A stretch of DNA of 64,000 bases from Lepidurus packardi (lineage: Eukaryota > Arthropoda > Branchiopoda > Notostraca > Triopsidae): the NCBI GenBank assembly GCA_023053545.1, contig JAKZAN010000001.1:8514565-8578564 (forward strand), written 5' to 3'. The notes under the pieces were generated by a model. That model did no database searches. It saw only the letters and a list, made by a program, of their open reading frames with translations, and was not told the DNA's origin. Position 1 is the stretch's first letter. Every line of letters starts with the position of its first letter. Made by a program: the position numbers and the translations under genes. This document shows positions 1 to 13,348 of the stretch, piece by piece.

Positions 1-1413
1 AAAAGGATCTGCTGCCATCTATCGTACATACAAATTTATAGCTTTGTCCGCTGAATTCGATAATATGGAGAGGAACTGGAGACGATGCGGTATTACTGGT
101 CTCGACCAATAGCTAAACAACTATTATACAAGGAATTCGAAATTTAAACATAGGGTTGAAAATGACTCGATATTTGTTTGTAGATGTTTATTATTGCTCC
201 GTCTTTCCACATTCAACATATCTCGATGACACTAGGAAACGTCTATCTTTACACCCGCAGTAATAACGTCAAGATATGGCTTTGTACCGTATTTGTCCGG
301 ATGTCAGGAAAACTGCCAATATAAATCCAAAGACTACTTAATTTAGTTACTTTTTCGACCAGCCAGATCTACTTTTTCTTTTATCATTATTTACAGTACA
401 ATTATTAGGTAACAATCAGGATATATATATATATACTCAATTTACAATAGGACACAACCTTTTTTCATTTTTGAAAGGTTACAATGGAGGGCTCAAAATA
501 GACTGTATGTTACCTTATTTTGTTCACTACTACAAGAAACCTACTACCAGCCCAAAAGCTCAATAATTTTTTTATTTTATTTTAAGCGCGACTTGTAACC
601 ATTGGTACTGATTAACGCTAACCCTAGATTGATTATTACTCCAGCTATAAATCTTCCCCTCAGAGCACAAAAGCTGCCTATATATAATTTTTGTCTCATC
701 CAAAAAAGGTATGAACGGAATATCCAAGTAAAAGTTCAAACAAGGGAATATTGAAATCATTAAAATAATTTTAAAACTTCCCCAAACATTTGAAAACAAC
801 GGACGGCGAAAGGATGCATAAAAAGGTTCACTGAATCGAATATTTTACCCACTATTTTTAATTTTCTAAAAAATTGATAACTCTGGGTTTTAGCTAAAAA
901 CACGACGTAACTAAAATAGAGAATTATCAATTCAAAGCCTGGTTCCAAAAAGTTGTTCTCTTTAGCTTCTGAAACAACACATTCAGCGTTTCCGTTTTGC
1001 AACAGACTCCTCCATGTTCGTTTGGGGTATATCACAATATCGTAAACCCATCTCATACGTAAGCCAAGGCTTGGGCTATCAACTGGCGAACAACTGATCG
1101 GTTCAACTAAATGCAAAGCAAACCGGAGACATAAATGTCATAAAAGATGCGCGCCCAATGAGGAAGACACTTGATCCCTCCCCCCCCAAAAAAAAACAAA
1201 AAAATATTGCATGTGTGCAGTTGTACGACGCTAGACAGAGCTACGACATGATGTACACATGATATCCGCATTGACAATGATTAAAAAAAAAAACTTTTGA
1301 ACTACTAAACGTTTCCATCTGTCCTGCGCTCATCGAATTGTGACATTGTTAGTATCGGCTTTCGGCTGTATGCTAAGTTGTGCAAAGACAGTAGGTTCTG
1401 AGGACTACCATGT
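1..1413. other. Left flank and 3' side of the PP1 subunit gene; no gene recognised
   Basis: This AT-rich stretch lies downstream of the stop codon of the minus-strand PP1 regulatory subunit gene, so part of it should be that gene's 3' untranslated region. Short open frames exist on both strands, the longest on the minus strand at 760-1116 (118 codons). They have no recognisable motif and no family-like composition. A short AT dinucleotide run lies near 421-435 and a C-run followed by an A-run lies near 1180-1200. I see no RNA gene or transposon ends here. Confidence 0.5.
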
Positions 1414-4400
1414 TTAGAGATACGGCATCCAAGGATCGGAGGGTGATGGCAAAAGCAGAGTAGAGGCAGCCGAGGGCGCGCAAGTTGAGATGCACTGAAA
1501 AATATAGTTTAGGTTGCTATTATTATCCCAGAATTCTTGTCCGGCTACTCTGTAACAGACGGCGAAACCTAGGCGTTGTCCTGGCTGTAACGTCGGGATA
1601 TAAATAAGGAAACTGAATCGGTCTGATAAACCATCGCAGGAATTGGCCACGTAACTTGCCACGACGTCAATGGAAGTGAGCCATTCATCGGTCGTATACC
1701 GCACTACTACCGACTTGTGAAAATCAACGTTCAAAACGCGGACTAAACCGCGAATAGTCATGTCTTCGACCATGACGGCGTTCTCCAGACACACTCGTTC
1801 GCTTTTGACCTTATCTAAAAAAGTAGGGCAACTGCCCGGCTGGGTAAACCCGGCCATCAAGGAACGATTAGGTACGAAGGAGACGGTGCTCAGAGGTAAA
1901 TTGCGGCGAGGTACGTAAGCCGCAACTGGAACTGAAGTGGTTCTTCCTGAATAATTTGGATAGCGGGAGGTTAAGCTGGAACAAGGCTTGAGTTCTACGT
2001 CCATATACTCGTCCTCGACGCCAGCCAAATCGCTATAGGCTGATTTAGGAACCTGGGGGACTTCGTCCATAAAGGTGCGTACGGCCGCTAAATCCAAACC
2101 TAAAGCGTCTGCGAATCGAACGATTTTCTTGCGACCTGGAGTGCCTGGTGGTGTTTTGCCAGTTTTGAGGGATGTGCTACGCTGTACCCGTCGACGCCGA
2201 GCTGGTAAATCTTCTTCTTCTTCCACACTTTCCAGTTCTGTGGGATCCCAAATTTTGTTGCTGACAGTCGATTCATTATCTTCGGTTCCATTTTGAGCGG
2301 CAGTCTCTGTCTCTGTCGTTTCATTCATCGGTGGTGAGCTCTCCTTTTCACTTGCAGCTTCTGAATCCGATTCAGAAAACAGTACGGTGACTGCATCGTC
2401 ATCCTCGTTTGAAGAAACAACAACGTCTTCTAAGGAAACCGACAAGCTTTCAATGTCTTGAGCACGGTTCTGAGCCAAAAGGGACGAGTGGCCAAGGTTA
2501 TTGTTGAGGCGGTTGGAACTGTAGTCATTATTGATTTCTTTGTCCAAAACACATGCCAAGTCTTCGGAATCGGTTTCAGAATCGCTGCTCGGTGGAATAC
2601 TTTCCGTGATGTAGCCACTGCTCTCAGATTCAGACGACTTCGGATTGATGTTGCCAACTCCATAGTCACCATTCGGGCTTGCAGTAGCGGGTTTCATTAG
2701 AAAGCCCAAGCAGCCTGCTTCTGCCTTCTCAACGGCTGCGAAACATGTCTGGCGTTCCCCGTTATTGTCACCCACAGCCACGGCGAGTTTGTCCATCACA
2801 CAACACACGCTGTTCGTATCATTTTGATTATTTTCTTCTCCTGCATCGTTGACGCCTCGTTTCGCATGTTGATTTGATTTTTCTGGTGTCGAACCTCCTC
2901 CTTGTAACTCCACTACATCATTATTCGCTGCACCCGATACACCGTTGCAAGATAAAGCCAAACTGCCGTCTTCCGCGCACGGCCTCAGCGTCGCACACTG
3001 ATGCTGAGCTGTGTTCGCTTCGTCCTTTGACTCTCCTCTAAACGAGACTTGGGACAAACTTATCACGTCCACATGCGAGTCCTCTTCACATGCCCGGCTT
3101 TCAGCTCCAGCTTCGCTAGAACGTGTTTGGCGGGAGGAGGCTTGTTCCTCTGGTGCTACATCTTCTTTTTGTCCCTGTTCTTCTTCCAGCTCCAGTAATG
3201 CAGAAAGACTGCACAGAACATGGAGGCCAGGAGGAGACACGAGCGGGCTAGCGAATTCCTCTGTTGATTCCGTAACGCCCATGCTGGAAGTGTACATGAC
3301 TAGCGATACCAATACGTCTTCGTTCAAACAACTTGCTCGACCTGTATCGTGGTGGGGAGCAGATTTTATATCCTCCTTATCAGTCTCAAATACAGGTGGT
3401 AAATCTAATGCAGATAAGGCTTCCTGATCCAACGGTGATTCCCGTAAAGGAATGGGAGAATTGGATAAGGTAGAAGCGGAAGAGTTGACGCAATACGTCG
3501 GTTCTGCAGTCGTCGAAGCCGAATCATCCGGCACGGGTGTCACAATCGGCGTCAGTTGCTCCAGCCTGTAATCTAGATGGCACAACGATCCGTCGACCTG
3601 GTCTTCAGATATTTCTTCGTGCAGCTCAGTCTCGGCGAGATGCTTTTCTAAGATAGATTCGAACGTTTTGGCAAAAGGGGTCGCAGGCGATTCCGACAAG
3701 CTCTCGACATCGTAAAAAGAAGTGTCACCACTTTCCTCGGCCTCTTCTTCCTTCTGAGCATCGTCACCTTCGTCATCGGAATCGCTGCTAGCGGCTGGAC
3801 TGCTAAACACACAGCCCGACTCGGGCTGAGAGGGCAAACCGTCGTCAGCATTAAGTACTAACAAGCTTTTGCACTCTTCATCTAGCAGGGCTTCCGATTC
3901 CTCGAGTAGCTCCGGTGGGGTTTCGATCCCGAAATCAAAGTACTGGTCACTATCTCGTAATCGGTTATCTGCGGTTAAGACTTGGGCAATGGCGAGACGG
4001 TAGGACTGGGCAGAGGAAGCAGTAGAATAACTATGGGTGGGATCTTTCAATTTGGTATGTTCCATGCTGGTGGACGTGTAACAGGAGCATACAACGGGAT
4101 ACAGATCTTCCTTGCTACGCGATTTGATAAAAGGCACCGTGGTTACAACCGAGTCACCATTCACTTTTTCTGCCACCGTCCACGAGGTCTGGTAACGAGT
4201 GTATACGTCTCTGGCAAGATGGTGATGAAGTTGGCATTCACTGTCCATAGCAGATGACAAAAGCTGGTTATGATCATTTTGATCCGAGGGTGCCTGACCC
4301 AACGTCCAAAGCTTGTCCTGCAGCTTACGTGCAAAGGCTTCGGCTCGAGCTCGGCAGCCTAATGTGATTAAAGAACGTAGAGAACAAGAATCGCCTGCTT

Positions 4401-4440
4401 CCGCGCCTGGAGTTCCTGTACCAACCGTCTCTAGACTCAT
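1414..4440 (-). CDS. PPP1R3: Glycogen-targeting regulatory subunit of protein phosphatase 1 (PPP1R3 family)
   Basis: One uninterrupted frame of 1008 codons. The N-terminal three quarters are acidic and Ser/Glu-rich with no obvious fold, as in long invertebrate glycogen-targeting subunits. An RVxF-type PP1 docking motif lies at residues 771-776 (KKIVRF), followed by FADALGLDL, the signature stretch of PPP1R3 proteins. A CBM21 carbohydrate-binding domain follows at about 881-980 and contains the WDNNSNLNY glycogen-contact motif. From the family, the protein should bring PP1 to glycogen and so activate glycogen synthase and restrain phosphorylase. The start is the ATG at 4438-4440; the frame ends at TAA 1414-1416, about 28 residues after the domain. 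The absence of introns over 3 kb contrasts with neighbouring genes. The paralogue (3A to 3G, or the fly Gbs genes) cannot be assigned by eye. Confidence 0.9.
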   Translation of the reverse strand: MSLETVGTGTPGAEAGDSCSLRSLITLGCRARAEAFARKLQDKLWTLGQAPSDQNDHNQLLSSAMDSECQLHHHLARDVYTRYQTSWTVAEKVNGDSVVTTVPFIKSRSKEDLYPVVCSCYTSTSMEHTKLKDPTHSYSTASSAQSYRLAIAQVLTADNRLRDSDQYFDFGIETPPELLEESEALLDEECKSLLVLNADDGLPSQPESGCVFSSPAASSDSDDEGDDAQKEEEAEESGDTSFYDVESLSESPATPFAKTFESILEKHLAETELHEEISEDQVDGSLCHLDYRLEQLTPIVTPVPDDSASTTAEPTYCVNSSASTLSNSPIPLRESPLDQEALSALDLPPVFETDKEDIKSAPHHDTGRASCLNEDVLVSLVMYTSSMGVTESTEEFASPLVSPPGLHVLCSLSALLELEEEQGQKEDVAPEEQASSRQTRSSEAGAESRACEEDSHVDVISLSQVSFRGESKDEANTAQHQCATLRPCAEDGSLALSCNGVSGAANNDVVELQGGGSTPEKSNQHAKRGVNDAGEENNQNDTNSVCCVMDKLAVAVGDNNGERQTCFAAVEKAEAGCLGFLMKPATASPNGDYGVGNINPKSSESESSGYITESIPPSSDSETDSEDLACVLDKEINNDYSSNRLNNNLGHSSLLAQNRAQDIESLSVSLEDVVVSSNEDDDAVTVLFSESDSEAASEKESSPPMNETTETETAAQNGTEDNESTVSNKIWDPTELESVEEEEDLPARRRRVQRSTSLKTGKTPPGTPGRKKIVRFADALGLDLAAVRTFMDEVPQVPKSAYSDLAGVEDEYMDVELKPCSSLTSRYPNYSGRTTSVPVAAYVPRRNLPLSTVSFVPNRSLMAGFTQPGSCPTFLDKVKSERVCLENAVMVEDMTIRGLVRVLNVDFHKSVVVRYTTDEWLTSIDVVASYVANSCDGLSDRFSFLIYIPTLQPGQRLGFAVCYRVAGQEFWDNNSNLNYIFQCISTCAPSAASTLLLPSPSDPWMPYL

Positions 4441-7400
4441 CTTCAGTTCAAATTGAAATTCAACTCAAATCTAGTTCCTTATCTTTATTTTTTAAGTTTT
4501 TTTTATATGTTTGGCAGATAAGCAGTTAACTTCACTATCAACAAAACGTGGCACGAAGATTTGTGTACTTTTGGCAAGAAAGGCTTGTAATTAGTTCACA
4601 CTTGGCAGCTGCTGCTTGCAGACTCATGCTCCTATTCCGGCTCCAAATCCACATGAACAACAAGCGACACTCGCACCTAAAAAGCATAACACCAAAAGAT
4701 CCATTAGACGTATTGCTCCTAAGCGTGTCACTGTCAAGGCATTCTTCGTTTGAATAACAACAAGGTAACTACACGTATATGCATTGCAAAAAGGTCATAG
4801 GTCAGCATACATGCCTCAAGCGACCCATCTTGGTTATCCTCAGTATGGCAAAAGAGACGGAATACGTGTACCCAGGAAAAACAAAAACAAGTGCACTACT
4901 AAGGAGAGAATGTCAATATGGTAGTGCGCAAACGCAACTATAACGGCTTACGTAAACCTTGAAAATATTTTTTACTATAAGAGAAGAACGCAATAGCGTA
5001 ATTACTACATCAGAAAGATAAACTCGAGGGAAGTTTTTTTTATTATTATTACCATTCAAACCAGAGTCTTTTTCTTGTCATTTATTATGTCACGCGACCT
5101 ATTTTACTAACGGCCAACAGGACTAGATTGGGACTGTTAACTTCGGCGGACCCGTTTACTCTAACGAACCATAAACTCTGACTTAACCGGTGGTATTTTT
5201 CTTGGAATGGTTTGATGCCTACCGCGGGACTTAAAATGCCAAGGGATCAGCACAAGAAACGAAGGTTAAAAGTGCGGGCTGAAGGACTCGTAGAGGTTGA
5301 AAGGGTCCTTGCTTGGGAAAAGGAAAAATAAGGTCATTCATGGGTCATGTTCAAAGCTCGTTTCTGCGAATTAAGGAAGGAGGCACTTGTGTCTCCCAGG
5401 ATGAACTCGGAAGAAAAATCGAAGCCATATTGACTTTCACTTAAGATCGCAAGAGAGCTAATAGAAAGACTACGGATATAGTTCGACTTCTAGAAAGCAT
5501 GCGGAATATGTGGTACAGCTTGGCAAGCTTGAGCTTCTTTCTGCACGTGATCACGGAGTGCACACGAGAGGACAGCTAAAAAAAACAAGAAATCTCGCAG
5601 ACTCTTTTAAGAGCTGGATCACGGGATGCTGGGGCGCAAGCAAGTCTGCCTTATCTTCGACAAGGAACCTAAAAACTACATGCAGGTCAACGTACAACTT
5701 CCTAACAACTATTTGGATGTCCCAATATGGGATAATTTGGAAAACAAATAGGACATACCCTAGAGAAAAACTCGACAGTAGGTGGGCTAGATTTCCCTAT
5801 GGAACACTTAAAAACGGATGAACGGTTTTGTCCGCAACACAGTTAAGTATGAGAGGAATCATGACGAGGTTTTGTTTTGAGGTGAATAGACCTAACTTTA
5901 CGTGTAAAAACTCAAAAATCTGAGCCGGTTAATTTTCTAGAACGCTAAAACGCCATTTTCACAGTCTCCAACGTCACCCAAATCTAAACTACTATGATAA
6001 TCTAAAACGGGCAAAAAGCACTTACGGAGCTAGTGACTGTCCACTACTGTGCAAGAACGACGTAAAACTCACTCTGTATAGCTATCAAGTGACCGGGAAG
6101 CCACTTATCCGTACTGTGTAAAAACTCCACAAAGCACGAGCAGAGCGAACGGACTCTACTATCCCGGCTCCCCCATCAGTTCTGGTCGCTTCTCGTGGGG
6201 TTGTAGCACGTAGCCTCTGACCTAGTGTTCACCTTCCGTTCCTTCTTCTAGCCCCTTTTCTGCGCACCACGTAAGTCGAACAGCGTCACTCTGGTGGCGC
6301 TTGGCCGCACCAAGTTGCCAAAGTAGAATATGGCAAAGGTGACACTTGCACCTGTCCCTTAGGTTACGATATATCGGGTACGAGGAGTGTTCTTCATTTA
6401 AGAGCGAGACCATAATCCCGGCGTCTTTTATGTAGTCGAAAAACTCCTCGGGTGGGAACCGAATTATCAAAAACCCCCTCCCTGAAAAAAAGAACAACTT
6501 TGGTCTGCTCTCTTTCGCTTGGGGCCGGGCTAATCGAGAAAGCTCGGTTGGTCGATAGCCAAGTTTCGGGCGCAGGCGTGACTTTGGTACGAGCTCAGAA
6601 ACACAGTAAGTCGACATGAGATGATAAAAGCGAATCAATAACAAAACGCTTTATTTGTCTCAGGAATCACACCAAAACATGTCTGCAACCTCAAAGATGA
6701 CCGTAATGGATCCGAGGGCAAAGAACTTTAGTTCCTCGCTTGAACCTTGCGAAATTTTCGTCTACTTTCGCAAGCAATAAAGTTTGTTTTTATATGATCA
6801 TTGAGACCCGAATTCCGCGTGAGTCGGCGTAATGTTGTAGTAATCGATAGGCTTGACGTGCGTCTGATAAACCGTATCACGTGAGCAGAGCCTGGGAGGG
6901 ATGGGGATTAGGGGTATATCATGCTCGAACCATGCTGGCCGTATTTGGCAGGGACAGGGGGACCTGTTTTCGAGGTATATTTCTTCATGTACACCAACAA
7001 TCCATTAGCAGGATGTCTTACGCAAGGAAAGGGTCACACGCACATGGACCAGGGTGGTATGTATTAGCATATGTTATCAACGCTTGTTTCTCGTAATAAA
7101 AACTTGTCAATACTACTTTAAGCTACGTTGCAATCGGCATTGAGAACTTTAATCTTATGTGCCCTGGAAAAATATTGGGTGTGTCACGTTCATCCTAGAC
7201 ACGTGAGATAGCAAGCGTGATCTTGAAAGTTCGAACACTTTCCCTGTAAGAATCTTGATAATTCTTCAAAGCGTTCTCTGGGCGAGGCTCTGTCAAGAAA
7301 TAATGGACGACTTAGGGACCATTCATTAGTGCAGCAACTTGAGCAGTAAAGTTGAGAGGCCCAGAAGTTTTGGAGTTCGACGATCTGTTGTTTTCCGGAT

Positions 7401-9368
7401 ACTAACATATTCAAACATGTTCTAGCGATTAATCACCCTAAAATTGTGGACCAATCTGTGCTTGAAAATTCCGGTTTTATTTTTAGGAAAAAAGTGGCAC
7501 CTGATGAGATATACCCTACAAAAATGTGTATATATAAGTATACTCCTTGGGCGTGTTATGTATTTATGTTATTTTTTCGCATAGAGAAAGCTGATAGCGA
7601 TTCCACTACAGGTGTACTATACTTCCGTAAGAAAAATAAACCAGGTTATGGTAAACTTGTACGCAATTCTTAGACCGACCGACAGAAATAGTCAGAAAAA
7701 AATACTAAAAAAATATTCTTCTTTAAATTACTCTCTATATCGATCCTAGTTTGGATATCCAAAAAAATAAGCACGGAAGAACGTTAAAGTGGTATTTCTG
7801 TTGTGAGAAAGTAAAGAGCCGTGAAATTGGTATTTTTTGCATATTGTTTTCTTTTTTTAAGATGTTGAAACTCCTTTGTGTTCACCTCACGCAAACTTTC
7901 CTACAAACCTGATCTGACTCGTCAACCGAAACTTCGTCAATAATTTTCCCATAGAAAAGTTCCCATGAGTATACCAATCCAATCTATCCGAATGTATGCT
8001 TGCTGTGCCAAGCAGCTAACGCAATAGAATCCAAACGAAAGAGTAAAAGCATAACTATGAACAAGCAGCTAATCCTTCCGTTGGCCGTACTTCTCACGGA
8101 GAGTTGGTGTTCGGTTCTCTACTTATTTACAGCAGCGTGACCCATTGATCTAATTCCGGCACGTGGCAAGCAGCTGTGACCTTTTCTCGCGCAGAAATAG
8201 CAATTTGCTCCGCCCGAGATGCTGGCCAACAAAACATCCTTCAATTCTGTTGCTGTTTTCGGCGCTTGTCCTTTTCTCGTGTTTTTCTGTTTTCAGGCTA
8301 CCAAATGTTTCACAAGACCAGAAAATTCCAATGGTCCATTACCTAAGGAAACTTACGGAAACGTATTTTTCAGCGTCAAAACAGCCCTATCGGGGCATCG
8401 GGAGGGACAAAGAAATCAAGGTGGGGTTCACGGGGTACGAGGGTAGGGATACCCCTACCTCCATATGCAAAACCTCAACTTAAATGGGATGTTTCCAAGA
8501 GCACGGAAAGAGTCTCGTTCAATTTCTGAGCAAGTAAGTGAAAGAAAGTAAGTTTCGTCACCCCGCGAAGCGCCAGCACGTGTTCTCGTGGTCCTGTTTA
8601 TAAAAGCAAGATTTTCTCCCATAAAAATGTTGCTCATCTAGTCTAAGAATGGTTTGTCTCTATCTTGCCAATATCGTACGCCACCAGCCATCTCGAATGT
8701 ATCCGCCCTTACCCCGATTAAATATGCCATGACATCCCCATATAACATGCAACCTATCACGTATACAAGGGCTGCGACTCAAGGCGAAATAGACGGAAGG
8801 CTTAGCCGAGGCTCTTCACGTCCACCATTGGCAAACTTTTATGACGTTTCCAGGCTCCAAAAAAAAGGGTACATTGGACCCTACTAAAGCGTGTCGGTTT
8901 CACAAGGTTTAAAGGCTAGCTAGTAAACGGAAACGCAGTTTTGTGGAAGGTGTGGTCCTCATTATTCGCTAATTGCATTTCGCAAGTACGGAACAAGTTT
9001 TTAATCACATAATTGGCAATATAACACGCCTTTTCTTGCAAAGCTTTTTTTTTAAAGAAAAGAATGTCGATGTTCCAGATAAGCATTGGCTTATCAGCTC
9101 CACGTGTGGCAACTGAGCAATGCAAAGGAAATTACGACAGAGCTGTAGCGTAAGTTAACTTAATGCATGTATTTTAACTGTTAAGTTTCAATTTAACGTT
9201 CCAAATATTCGTGATGGATCATATAACTCAATAAGGTTCTTTTTGCTTTTTCTTTGCAATAAAAAATATCAGTGAACTCGACGAAACTGGAAACTTACCC
9301 CCCAGAAAAGCACATGCACTTTTCAAAGCACCAGGTAAATACTTTAAACAAATACTGCATATGTGTGT
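4441..9368. other. 5 kb intergenic region with no recognisable gene
   Basis: The region holds the upstream side of the PP1 subunit gene and the 3' side of the aminopeptidase gene. Open frames are short; the longest is 140 codons on the minus strand at 6222-6644. None shows a signal peptide plus conserved core, splice-linked continuation or a known motif. I looked for paired transposon ends and tRNA-like boxes and saw none that I could support. A non-coding first exon of the PP1 subunit gene could lie just right of 4440. Confidence 0.45.
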
Positions 9369-12300
9369 TTAAATTGGCACTACTGTGTGCTGTTTGAGAG
9401 CTTGCACCACCGACTCTGCATGCAATGTCATCCAGTGAACATTAGCATCCAAGCCAGTAATAATTTTTTTCACGGTTGACTCATTTGTTGTTAGTTCTGC
9501 AGCTTTGCTATCCAAGAACGACTTAACCTGAAACGGACAGTAAAAAAGAAAACGAAATTAGATACACGAATAATATATGCCTTTCAACTGACTTTGAAAT
9601 ATGTAAATAACAATGAATAAGCCAAGGCAGACGAAAATAGAAAAAAAATCTTTACTTCTTTCAAGTCCATGGGCGAGTTCATGGTCTTCGTGACGGAGAT
9701 CATCATTTTCAATGGTATTAAAGCAGTGCCGTGACTATAAATTGAAACAAAAGTTAAAACTGCACCAATGATTATCACGCACACATGGGAACTATTTACT
9801 ATTTGGTAAGGTCAACCCATCTGTCGCGCAAGAAATTGAACGCAATAGACCGTCCGAAGGCGTTACTTGCTACAGCTGTCATTATTCGCTGTCCGTCTTG
9901 CCGACGCAATCCAAATTTCGGGTCCAAAGATAGCGACAAGTACTTTACTAGAAGCCAAGATTCTCGGGTGCAACCCAACGCAGACATGAGAGAGTCTCGA
10001 TCATCAGCTACAGTAGCGTTCATCATTTTTTGCAAAGCAAATTCCCATTCTTCTTCGCCACCGTATCGAATTGCATAGCAATAAATCGTTGAACGAAGAT
10101 CCGGCTCAATGCTGAATTTAGAATTTATAAATATTAAAACAAGTTGGGCGTAGGTAAAAGAAGAAGATATAGAATAATACCTGTTTCCCTGTCCTTCAAT
10201 CATCCAGTTGGCGTATACTTCCTTCGATCTATTGATACAATCTTGTATGCCATACAAGCAGGCCATTTTTACAACAACCGAACGGGTGAAAGTCTCTAAG
10301 GCAGATTCGCCTTTTCGGGCCGAGTACCCAACCGGCTCGTAAACAGGGGACAGAAGTGATTTCATGTATGTCTATGAATGAATTGGAGTTCTTTGTAATA
10401 AAATCTGACTTGTAAATAAAAAAAGTACTGAACTTACTCGGAAAACTCCGTATTTCGGAGTATGCAAAAGCATGCCCCCAAAGAAGCCCAGTTCGCGTGA
10501 AGCAGTAGTCCAGGGTACATGATGAGTTTCTTTACTCAAGTACTTGGCAATCCCGAAAGCTGTGTCGTAGGGCAATAACTCAGAAGAAGCTAAAGCGAAG
10601 GCATCGTCGACTAACTGTGCTCGATTTACTGGGTGAATCACTTCATGATCGTTGACTAATTGTTTTGCTAACAGAGCCCAATTTCGTGCATCATAGTTAA
10701 CACGGTAATAACCTGAATTGTTAAAGATTCAAAGGGCAGGCGTAAGAGTGCATTTATGATGAAATAAGCTATTTTCTACCCGCAGCTTGGATGTTGACCA
10801 AAACCCATTCATCTTCGAAAGCTTCACGATTGAGGCTGTCTTTCGTTTTCGCTGGCGTCAGCCAGAACACGGGACGGGCGTTGTTATCCGTGAAGTCTGA
10901 GGTATTTTGACTTGTAATTGAAATAGGGACCCACCATTTGTACGTAGGAGGAGCGGGGGTTTTGCTAACTCCACCAGTAGTACTAGCGCGTAGTCTAGTA
11001 GGAGGATTATTCGGTCTTTTAGGGCGTTGCGAAAACGATTGCCTTAACGGTGCACCACCTGAATTAGGTTTCTTAGCGTTCGCCTCTTCAGGGACTGTCT
11101 CATTTAAGGTCTGGTTAACCGACACGTTCAGGACAGGGCTAGTGAGGCGAAGAAATCGTTTCTAAACAAGAGATTTTCAGTTTATGAACACATTTCTTTT
11201 GTCGGAATTTTACTTGTTCGAAAGTAATAGAGCCGTCTTCATAGTTTCTTGTTACGGTCACCACCGGCAATCCCATTTGAAGCGTCCACGTGTCCATGAT
11301 CGTTTTCACGTCTTCAGTTTCACTCAAAGAACGGTCTTCACGGGCTTGGTGAGTAAGAGACGCCCATAAATCATCTTGACGAGCATTACCATATTTCCTA
11401 TGTCACGACATTGGACACTTAGGACCTCCAAAAATATTAGTGTGAGGCTATATTACTTGCTCTGCAAATATTTGGCAACACCTTCTTTAAAACTAGCCTC
11501 GGTTAAGAAGAAATTCATCATTCGCAACATGGCGCCTCCTATTATCCAGTTTACGAGAATTATCTACGGTTCCTGACTAGCGTAATTTTTACCTTTGGAG
11601 TAAGAAATGGAGTCGAAGATTTCATCAATCTGATTGGGATGCGCCACCTCAACGGAAATCGGATGAGACGATTGCAAAGCATCTTCGGCCATAACACTTT
11701 GGATTCTTAGTACTCGATACGAAGGATAATCCCATTCAGGCGCCACCTATAACAACTTTTTAGAGAAGGTTCAAAATACTAAATTTTAGAATTACGTGAT
11801 GAACGCCCAGTCCTTCAACAAAGGTAGCAAACCCTTCGTTAAGCCAAAGATCCGTCCACCAATCCATGGTAACAAGATTGCCAAACCATTGATGGGCCAG
11901 TTCATGCGCGATAACTCGTTGGACGTACAACAAACTCTGTTTAACTTTTGCAGAAGAATCGAATAAAACAGCCGTCTCCCTATCGAACAAAAATGAAGTG
12001 GTACTTTGTTACAAATAAGTTCAGACAGCTTCGGTGTAGTACCTGTAGGTGATAAGTCCCCAATTTTCCATGGCGCCAGCAGCAAAGTCTGGTAAGGCTG
12101 TTAAATCAATCTTCGGTAAGGGGAACGGTTCTTGAAAATAATCTTCGAAGAAAGCAAGAATGGTAGGTGTAACGTTTAAAGCTACGTCCACTTGATCAAT
12201 GGCGTCTGGTCGTGCCCATACTCTTATAATGGTCTTCCCAGGTTCTTTGCTCCTCTCCTCAATTTCTGTGACGTCATCTGTTCCCAAAAATTGTCGCTCA

Positions 12301-13348
12301 GGTTCCTCGACATTACTCTTATGATCAAACTCGGAGACCATAAACGCTACCAAGTAGGTCGACATTGGTACCGAGGGTTCAAAACTATCCCAAAACCAAC
12401 CCGGGGAATTTTCCCTACAGATAAAATGCGAATAAAAGCAAAAATCATTAAATAAAAGATACACGATTTTGTAAATAAAATTATTAAAAAATTACTTACA
12501 TGGGTTCAGTGTTTGACAGAGGCATGTTGGACAACGCAGTCATCCCTTCTTTGCGTCCTAAGATAACTTCGAATACGGCTTTCATGGCAGGCTCGTCGAA
12601 ACATGGGAAAGCTTTACGGGCATCTACGGGCTCCATTTGTGTGACAGCTAGCCATCTACAGCAATAAGAAAATAGATATAATTAGTAAAGCATTTTATGA
12701 GACACAAACTCTGGGTAAACCAGTTTACTTCTTTGTATTGGTGCGCTTGTCGATGTAACTGCTTCGATAAAAACCGTTAAGCTTCTCGTTCAATACTCCG
12801 GAAAATTCGTAATGGAGCAGATATTTACTGCCCACGACTAGGGCGTTGTCCAGGTGCAAGATGACGAAATCTCGGTCAAAGTCATACTCGACACTAGTAA
12901 CTTTCCAGCTTTTAGGCGTCGGCCGAGGTCTGGAATCGGGTCTCGACGGTCGGAACTTTGAGTTTCCTATGCTTTTTGCGTCTATGTGTGATGGTAAAGG
13001 GACGTTGGCAGAAAGGACAACCGGAATCACTTTCGGACTGGCGTCTCGCTTCGCGAGCATGGTTTCGTTGAAAGGTGAAAGTTGGAGAGTACTTTCGTCC
13101 AGTTTTAGGTCTTTGGCGTGAAAGACTATTTTACGGGTAGCTTCATGGCATTTGATTTCTAAATCTACGCTGCCCGTGAGGCTAAAATTGCCTTCCTCCA
13201 AGATGGGAAGGAGCCTAAGTCGGTAATACAAAGGTTGGATTGCCGAAGGTAAACGAATGTCTGTGAATTGTTTAGATGTGGTGTTAACACCAGTGCTTGC
13301 CCATGTCACTCCTAATGAGCAAACAAACAGCAGCAATACACGCAGCAT
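9369..13348 (-). CDS. Aminopeptidase N-type M1 zinc metallopeptidase, 13 exons
   Basis: Reconstructed exons: 13348-12729, 12655-12500, 12414-12043, 11979-11796, 11746-11593, 11538-11457, 11397-11214, 11161-10780, 10712-10438, 10371-10181, 10111-9800, 9734-9656 and 9527-9369. All junctions are GT-AG and keep frame, giving about 1049 residues. A signal peptide is seen at residues 1-17 ([17 protein letters not shown]). The substrate-binding GAMEN motif is at 372-376, the zinc ligands HELAH at 408-412, and the third ligand Glu at 431 in WLNEGFA. An ERAP1-like C-terminal helical region follows (GYYRVNYD, then [14 protein letters not shown]). The enzyme should remove N-terminal residues from peptides outside the cell or in the gut lumen. 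There is no hydrophobic GPI-anchor tail and no transmembrane segment, so a secreted form is inferred. Two Pro/Arg-rich insertions (exon 1 near residues 135-150 and exon 8) are unusual for the family. Confidence 0.93.

Noticed and set aside
3011-3427. 138-codon plus-strand frame inside the PP1 subunit gene
   Set aside because: It is the antisense shadow of an acidic Ser/Glu-rich coding sequence.
6222-6644. 140-codon minus-strand frame as a gene
   Set aside because: No motif, signal peptide or splice-linked continuation; length is within chance expectation over 5 kb.
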